64,000 nt of DNA from Syngnathus acus (GCF_901709675.1 NC_051092.1:379501-443500), one strand, 5' to 3'. Counted from the first letter of the stretch, positions 20,964-42,186 are shown. Made by a program: numbers and translations. Notes: generated from the letters alone by a model not told the origin.

Positions 20964-23296
20964 GTTTTTAGGTTGAGTAAATTGTGCGTATGGTTGTGTT
21001 GTCGCAGGCGGCAGACCTACGCAGCTGCTGGTGTACATCAACCCGTATGGCGGCAAACGGCAGGCCAAACGCGTCTACCAGCAGAAGGTGGCGCCGCTCT
21101 TTGCTCTCGCCGGCATCGGCACGCACGTCATTGGTATGCCAGCAAAAAAAAAAAAAAAGCCATTTTTAGATTCCCCAATTTGTAATTGCTTCCATTAAAT
21201 GTTGCCAATTGATGCTACTGATGAAAGTCAATATGAAGTCAAGGCATCAAAAAAAAACGTAAAAGGGGAAGAAAAATACAACAAAAAAAGAACTATAGAT
21301 GAGGGAAATAAGTGGATTTTGCGGAATCTGCTGCCATAGTGACAGAGTACGCCAACCACGCCCGGGACCACCTGAGGGAGGAGGCGGAGCTAAAGAAGTA
21401 CGACGGGTAAGTGGCCGCCGAGGGAGGCGCTAAGGTTGCCAGCGTGCTAACGCGAGTGCCTGCCTGCCTGCCTTTCCCTGGCCAGCGTGGTGTGCGTGGG
21501 CGGCGACGGCATGTTCAGCGAGATGGTGCACGGCTTGGTGTGGCGAACGCAGAGGGACGCCGGCGTGGACGTCAAGCGGGCCGAGCAGACGCTGGTCGCC
21601 TGCCCGCTGCGCATCGGAATCATCCCAGCAGGTTTGCGCTTCCCTCGCAGTTGCTCTTGGCCGCTGGCCTTCTTCTGGATGTCTTTGTCTCTCCTTCAGG
21701 CTCCACAGATTGTATCTGCTTCGCCACAGTGGGCACCAACGACCCCGTGACCTCTGCCCTGCACATCATCGTGGGTCAGTCCGGCCGGCCGGCCGGCAGC
21801 GCGCGTTCAGCGGGAGTAAGTAATGAGCGTAGGTCACCCATCACCTCCTTGCCAGGCGACCGTCAGCCCATGGACGTGTGCTCGGTGCACCACGGCGACG
21901 CCTTCCTGCGCTACTCGGTGTCGCTGCTGGGCTACGGCTTCTACGGCGACGTGCTGACTGACAGCGAGAGGAAGCGCTGGATGGGCCCCGCCAGGTACGA
22001 CCTGGCCGGCCTCAAGATGTTCCTCACTCACCACCACTACGAGGGCACCGTGTCCTACCTGCCGGCCGGCGGCGACGCCGGAGCGCCCGGCGACGCGTCC
22101 AGGTGTCGAGCTGGGTGAGGACTGTCGCAAACCTTTGAAACCAAGGGCGGCCGGCGCCGCTTTCAGGGTTTGGAGCAAAAGTCACGCGGTCTGCTTTCGA
22201 GCCGTGCCGGGACCTTCACGAAATGTCCATTTCCATTTTTCCTTTGCAGTTGCTCAGTTTGCGGGGACAACGGGAAGCTCTTGTCGGAGAGAGCCGCCAT
22301 TTACCAGACGGACCCGCACGAGGGCAGCGGTAGGTAACTAACAAATGCTAAAATAGAATATAAAGAAAAACGTATTGATTTGAAGATGGACTTTTGGGAG
22401 ATGTTTTGTTTGGGGAAATACATCATTTACAGAATGTCATTTCTTCCGAGATTTAGTTTCTTAGAATAGGCTCTTGGAAGGAAACCAATACTTCAGAAGG
22501 GAAATGTTTTCACCCCAAATATTTTTGAAGAAAGAAAAAGAGCCGTGGACAGAGCTCTGAGGAACGCCGCAGCAAACGTTTACAGCATCAAACATGCGCT
22601 CGCTTGCGCTGCAGTAAACGACGACGGCGATGACGACGACGGCGGCGGCTGGCGGAGCATCCGCGGCAAGTTCCTGGCCATCAACGCCGCCAGCATGAGC
22701 TGCGCGTGCCCCCGCAGCCCTAAAGGCCTGTCGCCCGCCGCCCACCTGGCCGACGGCACCGCCGACCTCATCCTGGTGCGCAAGTGCTCCCGCTTCAACT
22801 TCCTCAGGCACCTCCTGCGCCACACCAGCAAGGACGACCAGGTGAGCGCCTCGTCCGGGCCGGCCGGTCGGTCTGTCTTGACGTCCGTCTGCGCCCGTCT
22901 TTCAGTTTGACCTGTCCTTCGTGGAGGTGCACCGCGTGCGGCGCTTCCGCTTCACCCCGCGACACTGCCGCAGCGACTCTGAGCTGGAACTGGAGCCGCT
23001 GGACGGGAAGCGGCAGATCTTCGGAAAGATCTGCCGAGACCACCCGGCCTGCGGCTGCGCGGCCCACTTCAGCAGCTGGAACTGCGACGGCGAAATCCTA
23101 CCGCACGCCGCCATCGATGTCAGGTGACTGACTGCCTTCCCCTGGAAGTCCCCAATGGACCCTTTTGTGGAATAATCCCCCCAACTGGATTTTGTCGTTT
23201 TCCAGAGTGCATTGTCAGCTGATCCAACTGTTTGCCCGAGGCATCGAGGAGGCGGCGGCCATGTTTGACGAGCTGGCGCCCACCTGCTCCGCGTAG
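20154..23296 (+). CDS. cerk: cerk, ceramide kinase
   Basis: Twelve exons: 20154-20287 (exon 1, tentative), 20550-20693, 20798-20920, 21008-21133, 21340-21406, 21486-21631, 21700-21774, 21856-22114, 22250-22329, 22615-22841, 22906-23123, 23206-23296 (stop TAG). Exons 2-12 close in phase without any break. Landmarks: an N-terminal PH-like segment (SVRVSEIISV, RRHRWRCADVTF), then the lipid-kinase catalytic domain with VYINPYGGK, VVCVGGDGMFSE and IIPAGSTDC, then SVSLLGYGFYGDV, SCACPRSPKGLSPAAHLADG and the C-terminal HCQLIQLFARGIEE. CERK phosphorylates ceramide to ceramide-1-phosphate at Golgi and plasma membranes. Exon 1 matches the CERK N-terminus (SELRIRNVGHEVSL) but its phase does not meet exon 2, so one base may be wrong or the donor lies elsewhere; its donor is tandemly duplicated. 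Confidence 0.92.
20272..20365. repeat. Tandem duplication of 42 bp containing the cerk exon 1 splice donor
   Basis: Two nearly identical 42-43 bp copies, 20272-20313 and 20324-20365, are separated by ten bases. Each contains AAAGCCA|GTAAGA, so two equal donors lie 53 bases apart (GT at 20288 and 20341). The second copy has one extra T. Confidence 0.8.
20935..20958. repeat. (CA)n microsatellite in cerk intron 3
   Basis: About twelve CA units lie directly after the donor of exon 3. Confidence 0.9.
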
Positions 23297-24669
23297 GGTC
23301 GGGATCTGCCACGAGCCGCGACTTGCCTCCCTCTGCGTCTTTTGTTCAGCGGGTCTGATCGGGTCACGTTCCAGAGGGAAGGTGACGACGGTGCTGTCGC
23401 AGAGAATCGGGAAGGCCGGCCGGCCAGGTAACGTCCAGACGCTTCAGCGTCGGGGTTGACTCGGGTCAAAGGTGAAGTCCTACTGAATGTCGAGACCAAC
23501 TGGCCACCACTCAAATTCTTGAGTAGGTTTAGTCGGGTCTGAATTTGGAGTCGTCTTCGAATGGTGTTGGAGGCCCGCCCGAGTTGGGTCTGATCTTTGA
23601 GATTTTAGTGCTGGTAGGGTGAATGACAAACCCTCGTCTTTAGTTTGCAGTTGGCTCTGCTGAGTCTAAATGTCAAAGTCCTGCTAGAGTCCAGTCTGAC
23701 TGAGAAGTCCGACTCAAATCTTAGTGTTAAGTCCCACGTTTTTCCAGGTGTGAACGTTTATCTATCTATCTATCTATGCCCTCGTCAAGTCTCGTCTCGA
23801 TCTTGTCTAAGTTTAGTCGGGTCTGATCTCGGACTTGTCGGGACGCTTCCAAAGGAGTTTTTTTTCTTTCTTTTAACAATGTTTTTATTTATTTGCCTCC
23901 ACTGTTAAGAGACGTAGGAAATGATTTGTTCTCGGAAGATGACAACTTTTTAGTCGTATTTGTTTTGTTTTTTTTGCTACGTAAAGGTTTGACTTTCATT
24001 CAAGAAAAGAAAAAAGGAAAGTTCTAATTTCTTTCCATCTGTTACATGACGACCGACAATTGTTCACCAATGGTAAACTCTTGTGACCGAATAGGTCATT
24101 TTCTGGAGAACTTTTTATTTTCTCTTGACCCTAACCCCCCAAAAGAATAGGGAATAGAAGAAAAAGTCTCAATTGTCTATAGATTGTTTTTTTTTTGTTT
24201 CATGGCTTTTCAAATGTTTTGTTAGCGTCTGTTACATGACAACTGCAATTGTTCCTCAGAAGCGAAACTCCAACTAGTTTTCCCAAGGATTTCCAAAGAA
24301 AATAGTTTTTTTGTAGCTGGTGCTAATGAAGCACTTTTAGTCGTCTCGTATTTGATTGTTGATGGACTGACCTGAGCTGGACTCATGAAGGTGACGACGA
24401 GTTTGTGTCCATGTAGCGCCAGCCATCTTTTTGGTTCGCGGCAAATGCAAGAAGTACAACTGCAACAAGGAATTGAAGACAACTCCAGGCGTTTGATGGA
24501 CAATTAAGTTTGGCCGGCTTGAATTGTTACTGTGGCAACGTCGCTAGCGTCAACATGACTTTGCATGCTAATTAGCTGTCATTAGCATGCTAGCCGCTGC
24601 TGCAATTGTATGCAAGTTTTGGACCTCTATGCACTCCTGCCAGCTGTAGCCGCCTCTGGAAGAAATAAA
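23297..24669 (+). other. cerk: cerk 3' UTR with AATAAA at 24664-24669
   Basis: The stretch after the cerk stop codon has no supported coding exon. It holds degenerate repeats around GTCGGGTCTGA (23530-23830) and ends at an AATAAA followed by A/T-rich sequence. The 3' UTR length of about 1.4 kb is inferred. Confidence 0.5.
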
Positions 24670-24839
24670 ATCACATCAATATTTTGGTTTCTTATTTGAT
24701 TTGCACATGGATTCAATGATTAACTATGACAGCGTTTCTCCCTACATAATCCCCCTAAATATAACTCCTTCGTACTTTTGAACCTTTTCATTGTTGTATT
24801 CGGAGTTCCCTTTTGCGTTTCTATTTTGGAAGTGATTGT

Positions 24840-25041
24840 GCCGCCATCTTGTGTCCGTGTGGATTTATGGCGACGTGTTTTGTCCACTTCCGGGGGAGGA
24901 GATTGACAACTTGAATGGAGAAAAGGGAGTGCGAGTTGGAGCGGCTCTGTCCGGTACTGAACGTGTCGTGTTTTGTGCTTCCAAGGTTGTTGAGCACCGA
25001 AGAAGCCGGCCGAAGCCAACCAAACAGCTCCTTTGCTTCCG
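24840..25041 (+). promoter_or_regulatory. Possible promoter and non-coding exon of the BAAT-like gene (YY1 site, donor)
   Basis: GCCGCCATCTTG at 24840-24851 is an exact YY1-type site. About 190 bases later CCG|GTAAGT forms a strong splice donor (GT at 25042). A 5' UTR exon spliced to the exon holding the start codon at 25627 is plausible. The rest of 24670-25626 shows no coding signal. Confidence 0.35.
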
Positions 25042-25626
25042 GTAAGTGTGGTCATGTGACCGACCAATGGTTCGTCCGTCCGTCCGCGTAAATGTCAAAC
25101 CGAATTTAGGAGGTCAGGTCGGGAAAACGTTTATGCTGACGGATAACTTTTGCAAAAAGACACATGGGCCAGCCATCGAACTTGAAAGCTTAGATAAAGA
25201 GGGAAAAGAAGCGACAAAGGCAAATTTGTTTGTTTTGATGCTGAACAATAAATCTGTTCAAGCACTGACCCTTCACAATAAAAGTGGACTTCAGTCCGTC
25301 TGTTAAACATCAACCTTTGCAGTGAACTCAGCAAAATGAGTCTTGTACTATGAAACTTGATTCGCTACATAATAACGTTTGTTGCGTGTGTCAATCAGTT
25401 ACTTTTCACATGCAGTGTAAATGCAAAGTTCAACGAAGACGATTAAAAAGGCAATGACGTTTCTAACAGACTACACTTCTGCCCTTTAAAAGAATTCAAC
25501 ATTCATTTGTGACGACTTTTTTCTTTCGTGATAGATCATGAATGTGAAAAAAAAATCGAATTGAAGCTGCTGCACAAATTCCATAACCCCCGTAAATGAT
25601 TGTGTCAACTTTTATGGGAGGTCATC

Positions 25627-27778
25627 ATGTCGAGTCTGCAGTGCAGCGTCCAGCTGTCGGTTCGTCCGTCCAGATGCCTGGTAGACGAGAAGTTGACCAT
25701 CCTGGTGCATAGTGCGCCCCCTAGTGCCCATCTCACCCTGCGCGCCTTCCACCGCTGCGAGGACGGACATGGGTGGGAGGCCTACGCTCACTACCTGACA
25801 GACGTCGCGGGTTCCTTCAATGGTACGGGGGGGGGGGGGCTATGGTTCCCAAAAGCCTCGGAGAATGTCACAGATTTGAAGAGAAACGTCTTTGCTTTGC
25901 AGCAACCAAGGATCCCAGCCTGGGCGGGACATACACCGGGGTGGAGCAGATGGGTCTTTTTTGGAGCATCAGACCAGTTCCTGGAAGTCAACCTGGACTC
26001 AGGTAGACCACCACCTGCTCGACCACATTCGTGGCAGCAAGAAAGGGGCTCATCTCAGCTCATCTCCAGGATGAGGAAGAAGAATGTGCAGATCCCAATG
26101 GAGTTCACCATCTCGGTCTACCAGGACCACCTCAGTGACTTTGTGGATCGGGTCCCACTGGCCTCCCAGGTGTTGGAGCGCTGGTACGTGGCGCCCGGCG
26201 TTCTCAGGACCCCTGTTACGGGCCAGGAACTGACGGCGACCCTTTTTCTGCCCGCAGGTACGAGAACGCCGATATGGTGCTGCCGTAACGAACCTCAAAT
26301 GTTTTTTTTCCCCATTTCCTTAAAAAAGAAAAAAAAAGAAAGACACGAAAAGAATTCCTCGGTAAAGAATTGTACAGACGAAAACGCAGGCTTGCCTCCC
26401 TCCCTCCGTGTTGGATTGTGTTGAAATGAAGCCATAATCCAAAAACGGTCAGCAGGTCCGGGACCGTTCCCTGCCATACTGGACCTGTGGGGTGGCGGAG
26501 GCCAGCTGGTTGAATACCGGGCGGCGCTCTTCGCCTCGCACGGCTTTGCCGCCATGGCTTTGGACTACATGACCCCGAAGATAACGCTGGAGACTGGCAA
26601 GATGGTGGACAACACCTATTTTGAGGTAAAGATGGTGCTGCTTCTGACTCACGTCATAGGCTGAGGTTCAAAACATACTCTTGGCATGGCACTCTCTGCA
26701 CGCAGAAGGCCTTTGCGTTCCTGCAGCGCCACCCTCGGGTGCTGGCCGAGCGCGTGGCCATGTTGGGTCTCTCCTTTGGAGTCAGCGTCATGCTCAAGAT
26801 GGCCGCCTACTCGCCCGTACTCAAGGTTGCGCCACACGCGACATCGCATGGAGAATGCGCTACGACCTTTGGACTCACTCTGCGTTCGTGCGTGCGTGCG
26901 TGCGTGTGTGTGTGTGCGTGTCACAGCCCAGGTGTGTGGTGTCCATCAGTGGAAGTCACGTGCAGCCCGTGGAGGGAACTATAGCGGACATTTTATCTTA
27001 CTTTGATCAGTAATGTTCCCCGTCGTGGTGGCTCGGGCCATTTGGTTGGGAAGACCAGACGTCGCTCTTCACGTTTGTCGCTTGCCTTCCGTCCGATCAG
27101 GAACGGGCACAAGGCTCAACTGAACGACAAGAACGAGGCCATCATGAGAACCTTGCTGCTGCCAATCCCGACTGACCCCGCCTTCAAAGTGGACGTGGGT
27201 TCCTGGTTCCGCTTTCATTTTTTGGTCCTGCTACCTACGTGCTGGTTGTATTTTGTCAGATGGGCCGTGTGCAGTGCCCCCTGTTGGTGGTGGCAGGCGA
27301 GGACGACCAGAACTGGCCCGCCTGTGAGTCTGCTGAAGATGTGAGCATGGCGACTTCAATGAGCCCGTATTCAAATCATCATTGTAGAAAACCAACTTGC
27401 CTGTATGTGTCCCAGATGAAGAAGATGATGGAGCAGGCGGGCAACATCCACCTGCTGAGCGTCGTGTCGTACCCTCAAGCAGGACACTTGCTGGAGCCTC
27501 CGTACTCACCGCACACCAGAGTCAGTTCTTTCAGATCCGCGGGCACTCGGGAGAAGCGTAAGTCAGCGCAAACGGCTCAGATGTTCTGCTCTATGTCTCG
27601 GTTTGTGTCCTAATTGGGCCCCGGTTGATGTCCTTCTTCATCTCCTTTATTTGCTTCCTGTGTGTGTGTGTGTGCAGTCACGGCTCTGTGGGGAGGCGAG
27701 TGTGCGGCGCACTCGCTGGCTCAGGAGGACGCCTGGAGGAAGACCTTGGACTTCCTGCGCCACCATTTGTATGCGTGA
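25627..27778 (+). CDS. BAAT/ACOT-family acyl-CoA thioesterase or acyltransferase (serine-nucleophile type)
   Basis: Ten exons: 25627-25822, 25903-26002, 26070-26257, 26456-26625, 26706-26825, 26927-27009, 27101-27194, 27260-27340, 27416-27557, 27678-27778 (stop TGA). All phases close, giving 424 residues, the usual family length. The N-terminal half is the thioesterase/BAAT beta-sandwich (VDEKLTILVHSAPP, GVEQMGLFWSI). The C-terminal half is the alpha/beta-hydrolase: ILDLWGGGGQLVEYRA, nucleophile motif GLSFG, Asp in VVAGEDDQNW and His in QAGHLLEPPY. A Ser in the nucleophile motif points to acyl-CoA thioesterase activity; mammalian BAAT, which conjugates bile acids to taurine or glycine, uses Cys. 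The last residues, HHLYA, are not a classical peroxisomal signal, so location is open. No frame break is present. Confidence 0.88.
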
Positions 27779-27839
27779 AGAGCAAACTGGACTGAAGACC
27801 AGAGAACATGACTGTAGCTTGTTGCCAAGGTCGCCATCA

Positions 27840-27845
27840 AATAAA
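27840..27845 (+). terminator. AATAAA polyadenylation signal of the BAAT-like gene
   Basis: AATAAA lies about 60 bases after the stop codon. No competing signal is closer. Confidence 0.65.
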
Positions 27846-28188
27846 TGTTCGTGTCGTCTGTGGATGGAGCATTCGTACTGCCCCCTGGTGGCCAAAATGC
27901 ACACACCAGACACGCTTCCCATTGAATTGTTGCACTTAATGATGGCGCACAAACTGTTGAATTCTTGCCATCATGCTATTCTCCATTCCATTTCAGAATT
28001 TCATTGCTGTATAAAGAAAGCACAATATTGTAGGCTGCTAGATCTCGATTAAAAAAACATGCCAATGACCAAATGGATTCCAATTGGATTGGAATGAATG
28101 GAAAAGGGCGCGTCTGCGTGGACATCCGGCCCCCTTCCAGGTTTTTCTGATGACTTAATGACGTGCAGTTGTCGAGAATGGCCCGTTG

Positions 28189-29528
28189 ATGTCAAATGTC
28201 AAATCAGTTGACCGAGGCCAAGCCCAGCAGACGCCGGCGATGGTGGACTGCGACATTCGCCTGGAGGCTCTGTCGATGCTATGCAACGCTCGGGTGACCT
28301 CCCGCCAGGCTCGGCTGTCAGGTCAGGGCCCACGCGTGGCCTCCGCCTCGCCTATGTCCGTGCTGGGTTTCGTGTCGGCGGCCATGGGCCGCAGGTAAGC
28401 AAGCTCCCAAACCGATCCAGAGGCCACGTTTGATTGGAGGCGCGGAGCGGCAGCCGTGCGCTTGTTTTTGTTCCAAACGGCCACCTTGGGACCGGACGTC
28501 CCAAAAAGTCACCCTGTGGGACCAACATGAGGCAAAAACAAAAGCAGACTTGAAGGGGTCGGGCAGTGCCGTTTCAAAAAAGAACACAAACCACTTTTTG
28601 TCCTATTTTATTATGATGACTCCACAGGTCAGGAGCAGATGCTAACGCTACCTAGCGTGTATCGGGTGGCGTGAGGGGAAGCCACTTTGACACGCTTAAG
28701 TGTACTCTAGTGCAGAAAGGTGACGACGCTGTGCGTGTGTAGCGGCGAGGGCCTGGTGATCGACGAGGACGAGTTCTTCGACAGCCGGTACGACTTTGAC
28801 TTCAGCAACCTGAAGGACACGGGCACCTTCTACCGAGGAGGCGAAGTCTACCGCAGGCCCTGCGGCTGGCTGCGCTTTGCTCTCAAGGTCTGCACTTGCG
28901 ACAGACAGACAGACAGACAGACATTCTTCATGTCAAAAAGGATGACGCTTCAGGTCTCCATCAAGGCGCGCTCTCCGCTCTCTTTAACTTGTCTGTCTGT
29001 CTTTGCCCAGGTCTGGGACAAATATCCAGACGGTAACGCTTGGCTGGGCGAGCGCGGCTACAGAACCACCACCTACTCCATACCCGGAGAGTGGCCCGTG
29101 TCCTACCACGGCACCTCCAAGAACGGAGCCAGGGCCATCATCGTCACCAATTATCAGGTTAGCCTTCAAGCTCTTTGTTGTTGTGACACTGCATGTGATA
29201 GTGATGTGTTTACAAATCCTGTGGAGTGTTTTGTTTTGTTTTTTTCCTCCCGGTCCAGCCCGGTTCGGGTCAAAAGTTCGGTCGCGGTGTGTATTCGACG
29301 CCCTACCTGGAGCACGCGGTGCAGTACACCCGGACGTTCCAGTCGAGCGTGACGGGCAAGAATTACCGCGCGGTCATGCAGAACCGCGTCAACCCGGCCT
29401 ACCGCGAGAGGCACAACGACGGCGTGTACTGGCTGCTGCCCGTTCCCGACGGCCTGACGCAGGAGCAGGAGCGGGATCTGGTGGAGAAAGCCATCCGGCC
29501 CTACGCCGTGCTCATCAAGCCGCTTTGA
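28189..29528 (+). CDS. Uncharacterised protein with PARP-like (ADP-ribosyltransferase fold) motifs
   Basis: Four exons: 28189-28394, 28743-28887, 29011-29157 and 29259-29528 (stop TGA), all in phase, 255 residues. The first ATG in frame is at 28189; an internal one at 28240 is also possible. I do not recognise a named family. The core reads WPVSYHGTSKNGARAII, then FGRGVYSTPYLEHAVQYT, then a long segment ending in YWLLPVPDG and RPYAVLIKPL. The pattern His-Gly-Thr, then Gly-x-Gly-Val-Tyr-Ser-Thr, then Ala-x-x-Tyr-Thr resembles the NAD-binding core of PARP and related enzymes (HG..., GxGIYFS..., A..Y). That assignment is inference; the third catalytic position cannot be placed. There is no signal peptide or membrane segment. 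AATAAA follows near 29655 and 29681. Confidence 0.8.
28900..28922. repeat. (GACA)n microsatellite in intron 2 of the PARP-like gene
   Basis: Five to six GACA units lie just after the exon 2 donor. Confidence 0.9.
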
Positions 29529-31138
29529 GCGCAAAAGCTACACAACACGATGAAAGATGAAACGCTCCTTGTCCCCCGGGCTCTCCATGGCTCCAAAACT
29601 GCTGCAGTTATTGACGACTGCTAAAAGATGTGAAATGTCACAGATGCTGCATTCAATAAATGATTTGTAAATGACTAACAATAAATATTCGACATAGTTA
29701 TATAATGGTGTTTCATGCCCTTTTTTCATGTATTTATTTCATTTGATTGACCGCAAAGAATGTTGCATGTTTGTCTATTTTGGAAAGGGTATTTCACGAT
29801 GTAAGTTGTTGTGTCCCGAATTGACTTTGCGAGCTACTTTTGGCTGTGGGCGCGGCTGCACACCGTTGCGCAATCAATACATGGCAGCAGCTCATTGACA
29901 CGGCACGAGTGATCCACGCAGCCCAATCGAAGTCCATGTCTCTGCGTTTTAGTTTTCCTCTCGTTATCCGGCTGCACCAGCTCTCGTGTTCATTCATACA
30001 AATGCGTCTCTATTCATATTTCGAGCAATGAAATTCGACGAAACCAGCAGAGGGAAGCAACGACCGTCCCATTTCCATCAAACAAACGGTCTGTGTGTGA
30101 TTGCAGCGTTATTCCTCTGGGTGGCGTCTCTACAAAGTTTCCCGTGAAGATGCCAGTACGTTGCAAGCCACCTGTGCACGCACGCGGGCGGGCGGGCGCG
30201 CGTCACTTAACGTGCACTCGTGTTGTGTCGCGTCGCTCGCACGCACGAGCCAATCCCCCTCTTGCAACACACCGTCCGGCGGGTCCGAAGAGTGCACGCA
30301 GTCTCCGTTTTTCTTTTTGCACGTCAACGTGTGCTTTTGTGATTTTTGTCTTGGTTTTTGGCAGCGGTGGGAGAAAGGAGCTGGGCAGGCAGGGAGGAAA
30401 GTATCAACGGCGTGTGAAACTCCGGAGAAGCAGGAGGGACGCGAACGCAACGCAACGCACCGCACCGTTGGATCCATTTACAGGTAGGAATAGCCGAGTA
30501 TTGAGTATTAGCAAATGGCTCGATTTGTGTTTCGGTGCGACTCTTTGACTGCGATCGCGTGTTTGTTCAGCGACGTCAATAAGGCATTTGGACGCGACCA
30601 AATGTCCCCATAGGAGTTGTGACTTGCGTGAGTATAGAACATTTGCACTGCATAAACTTTAGCCTGCAACTTTTGGGAGCTCGTCGTTAAGACCTGTCAT
30701 TGCTATTGCCAAAAATTCATTTGAAAAGAAGAAATGGGGACATGCGGTGGTGTCTTGAGATGCGAATTTCGATCATTGCGTCACCAAGCCAGTACTTCTT
30801 TCATATTTTGGCTTCATTTGAATGGAAGTTGTGGCGCTCCATTAGGTCTGTGCACCCTGGCCACCAGGGGGCAGCTGACTGCGTTGTTGCTCTTCACAGA
30901 GGATAAAGAATAGATGTTTTTGATTGGAGTTATAGCAGAAATATCATCGGTTAAAATACCACCAGAATTCATTGAATCATTTTTTTTGCCTTTTAGGAAG
31001 TGGGTCCAAAATGTCCAACAACGGAAGCAGAAGGCCAGTAGAAGGCGACGGTCCCTGTTTTTAGAACCCCCACTTTGGATCCTCCATGGTCCCCTGGCCG
31101 GGCGCTGGCCGACGAATCGAGTGAGTGACCGCACCAAG
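29529..31138. other. Interval between the PARP-like gene and grm8; probable grm8 promoter and 5' UTR
   Basis: No coding exon was found. CAG|GTAGGA near 30480-30482 may be the donor of a non-coding grm8 exon after a GC-richer stretch (30150-30480). The rest shows no recognised feature. Confidence 0.4.
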
Positions 31139-39865
<8,727 letters not shown>

Positions 39866-40159
39866 AGCAGAGGAAAAACTGGGCGACCAATCGTAGTTGT
39901 CGTTATGCTGATGTGACTCCAATTTGCAATCTTCTCTTTTGGAAACTGTACAAATGGAAATCAAGTGACGCATGCTGTTTTTTAATTTTTTGTCTTTTTT
40001 TTTTACAAATGAGTCTGATTAAACGAAAAAACACATTAGTCTCTACCTCCATCTTTGTGGCCACAAATGCGTGCAGGCAGGCCTCCTTCCGTCTTGGCAT
40101 CCTTTTCAGCTCCCAGGTGGTCCACACTCCCGCGTTTGAGGATCAGCTCTCCATATGCC

Positions 40160-40164
<5 letters not shown>

Positions 40165-40195
<31 letters not shown>
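40165..40195. repeat. (GA)n microsatellite
   Basis: About fifteen GA units lie downstream of grm8. Confidence 0.9.
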
Positions 40196-40198
<3 letters not shown>

Positions 40199-42174
40199 CG
40201 ACCTTCCTCAAAGCCGGCGGGAAGTCGGCAGGCCACGCTGCGCACGTGAGGCCGATCGATGGCGGCCGTCCACGCTGCGACCAGAGCGCCGAGCCATACG
40301 GTGGGAGCTCCTCGTGCATGTAATGAATATTGAAGCTGAAGCAGCGTTGCCGCTTTCCCGACTTGATTTCCCCTGACTCAGCACCCTGGGAAGAAAAACA
40401 TTGGAGATGTTTTTAGCTGTCATGTCACGGCTACAACTGTACATGTTTTTTTTCCCTTTCTTCTCAGGTGGCCACAGCACACCTGGGAGGTCTCCTAATT
40501 GGGCGGAGGAGGCCTGAGGTGCTCCGCGGGCTTCAGACACACCGGGTCGTCTCACAGTTCGTTCAACCCCCGCTGCCAGAAGCAAATGGGCCACACACAA
40601 TCTATTTTTAGAAGGTGCACAGCGGCGCCCCGGAGTCGTCTGACGGAGATGTCGCCGAGGCGGACGTGGATCTCCGAGTGCAACGTTGTGATTGCTTTAG
40701 CTTAGAAAAAGAATGTGTGTGCGTACGTGCGTGTACGTGTGCACTCACATGTGGCGTGCAGATGGTGCCACAGTCTGTTCCCAAGAAAGTTCCGTCAGCT
40801 CTTGGAACAGGATGAGGATGAGGAGGACGTCTGTCGGCAGACGCGTGTCGGCGCACGTTCTTCTTCTCCGTGGTTCTCGTTTTTCAAAAAATGAAACGAG
40901 GATCATTTGGACATCATAACCTGCAGAATTGCTCAAGTTTGTACCATTCCAAATATACTTGACCAGCATCACTCAAGTGGGAGGTTCCGCCTCCTCCGGA
41001 CCCAGTTTGATGGATACTTTTTGGACTGAAGTCGACGGCCTCGACTCCGAGGTGATGAAATAATGATCACGTCCCCCTAAAATAGACAAACAGCATTTAA
41101 TTATGAACACGGCAGACAGCTTGATGCTCTTAGTATGTTAGTGGGGGTTTTTTTGGACTGAGCAATTTATTTACATTCCAAGAAATCCAAGAAAAAGACA
41201 TGGAAGTCGGTCTTTCCAAGTTGCCTTTGTGGCGTCTTCTGGGAAATGTCCAGGAGCTTCTCATCTGATGTAAATCTTTGCTGACGAAGCCACCGAATCG
41301 TTCCAAAGGCTCATTTTTCGAGACGATCAATTATTAATCGTGTCGGAAACAGAGATGGGCTTTTTAGGGAATAAGGACTCCAAAAAAAAGCAATAGATTG
41401 ACTGACACGGCGAGAAATGGATTAGAGTTCCTTTGTTGCGCCTTGAGGCCGTGACTCGGCGCTCGCTCGCTCGCTCGCTCGCACACCCGCTCACAGTTGA
41501 CGCAAGGCCGGCCGGCCCGCTCGCTCGCCCACTCACACTTGACGGCCACCTCTGCGCTCCATGCAGTTCTGCACGCGCCACTTGTCGTATCAAAGGCCGA
41601 GGCGAGGCGTCATGCTCGACACCGTGCTGAGGAACAGCTTCGCATCAAGGAAGCGGCAAAGTGGGACGCTTTCGAGAAGACGTAGCGACTCCAAATGAAT
41701 ATGTGGCGCCACATTAATTGAAGATGACATACTTTAGGTCTTTCATGACTTGGTGGTTGTAATTTGTCAAATGCTGTGGATTGATTCTCTTATTTTTTGT
41801 CTTTGTGAACACGTGGCCTCTGTTTTGTGGTAAAGGACCGTTGGCTCATTTTGACTCAACTTTGGGTTGTTTTTCAAATTAGCAGCACTTTCGAAGACGA
41901 ATCAGAATGAAGTCGTCGAGCTTCAAGTTGCCTATGTACGTACTTGAATCTTCACCGTGGACCAAACTCACGGCCAACTGTGCATCCGTTCACGCTTGCT
42001 GGTAAATACAAACATTTCAACTTTTGCCTGACTGTCTAGAATCTAGACGCAGACTAGATGGAGCAATACAGGTTGGTTATTTTAAATCATTTTGAATTAT
42101 GCCCAATGTATATATCAAATGAAATAACTTGAAAATAAATATTGTCCAAATCTGGTTGGCGGAGGTTGAGGTTT

Positions 42175-42186
42175 CGCGCATGCGCA
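42175..42186. promoter_or_regulatory. NRF-1 site CGCGCATGCGCA upstream of pot1
   Basis: The twelve bases match the NRF-1 palindrome exactly. The site lies about 0.9 kb before the pot1 start codon, close to a GT donor-like junction near 42268. NRF-1 sites mark many housekeeping promoters. Assignment to pot1 is positional. Confidence 0.5.
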
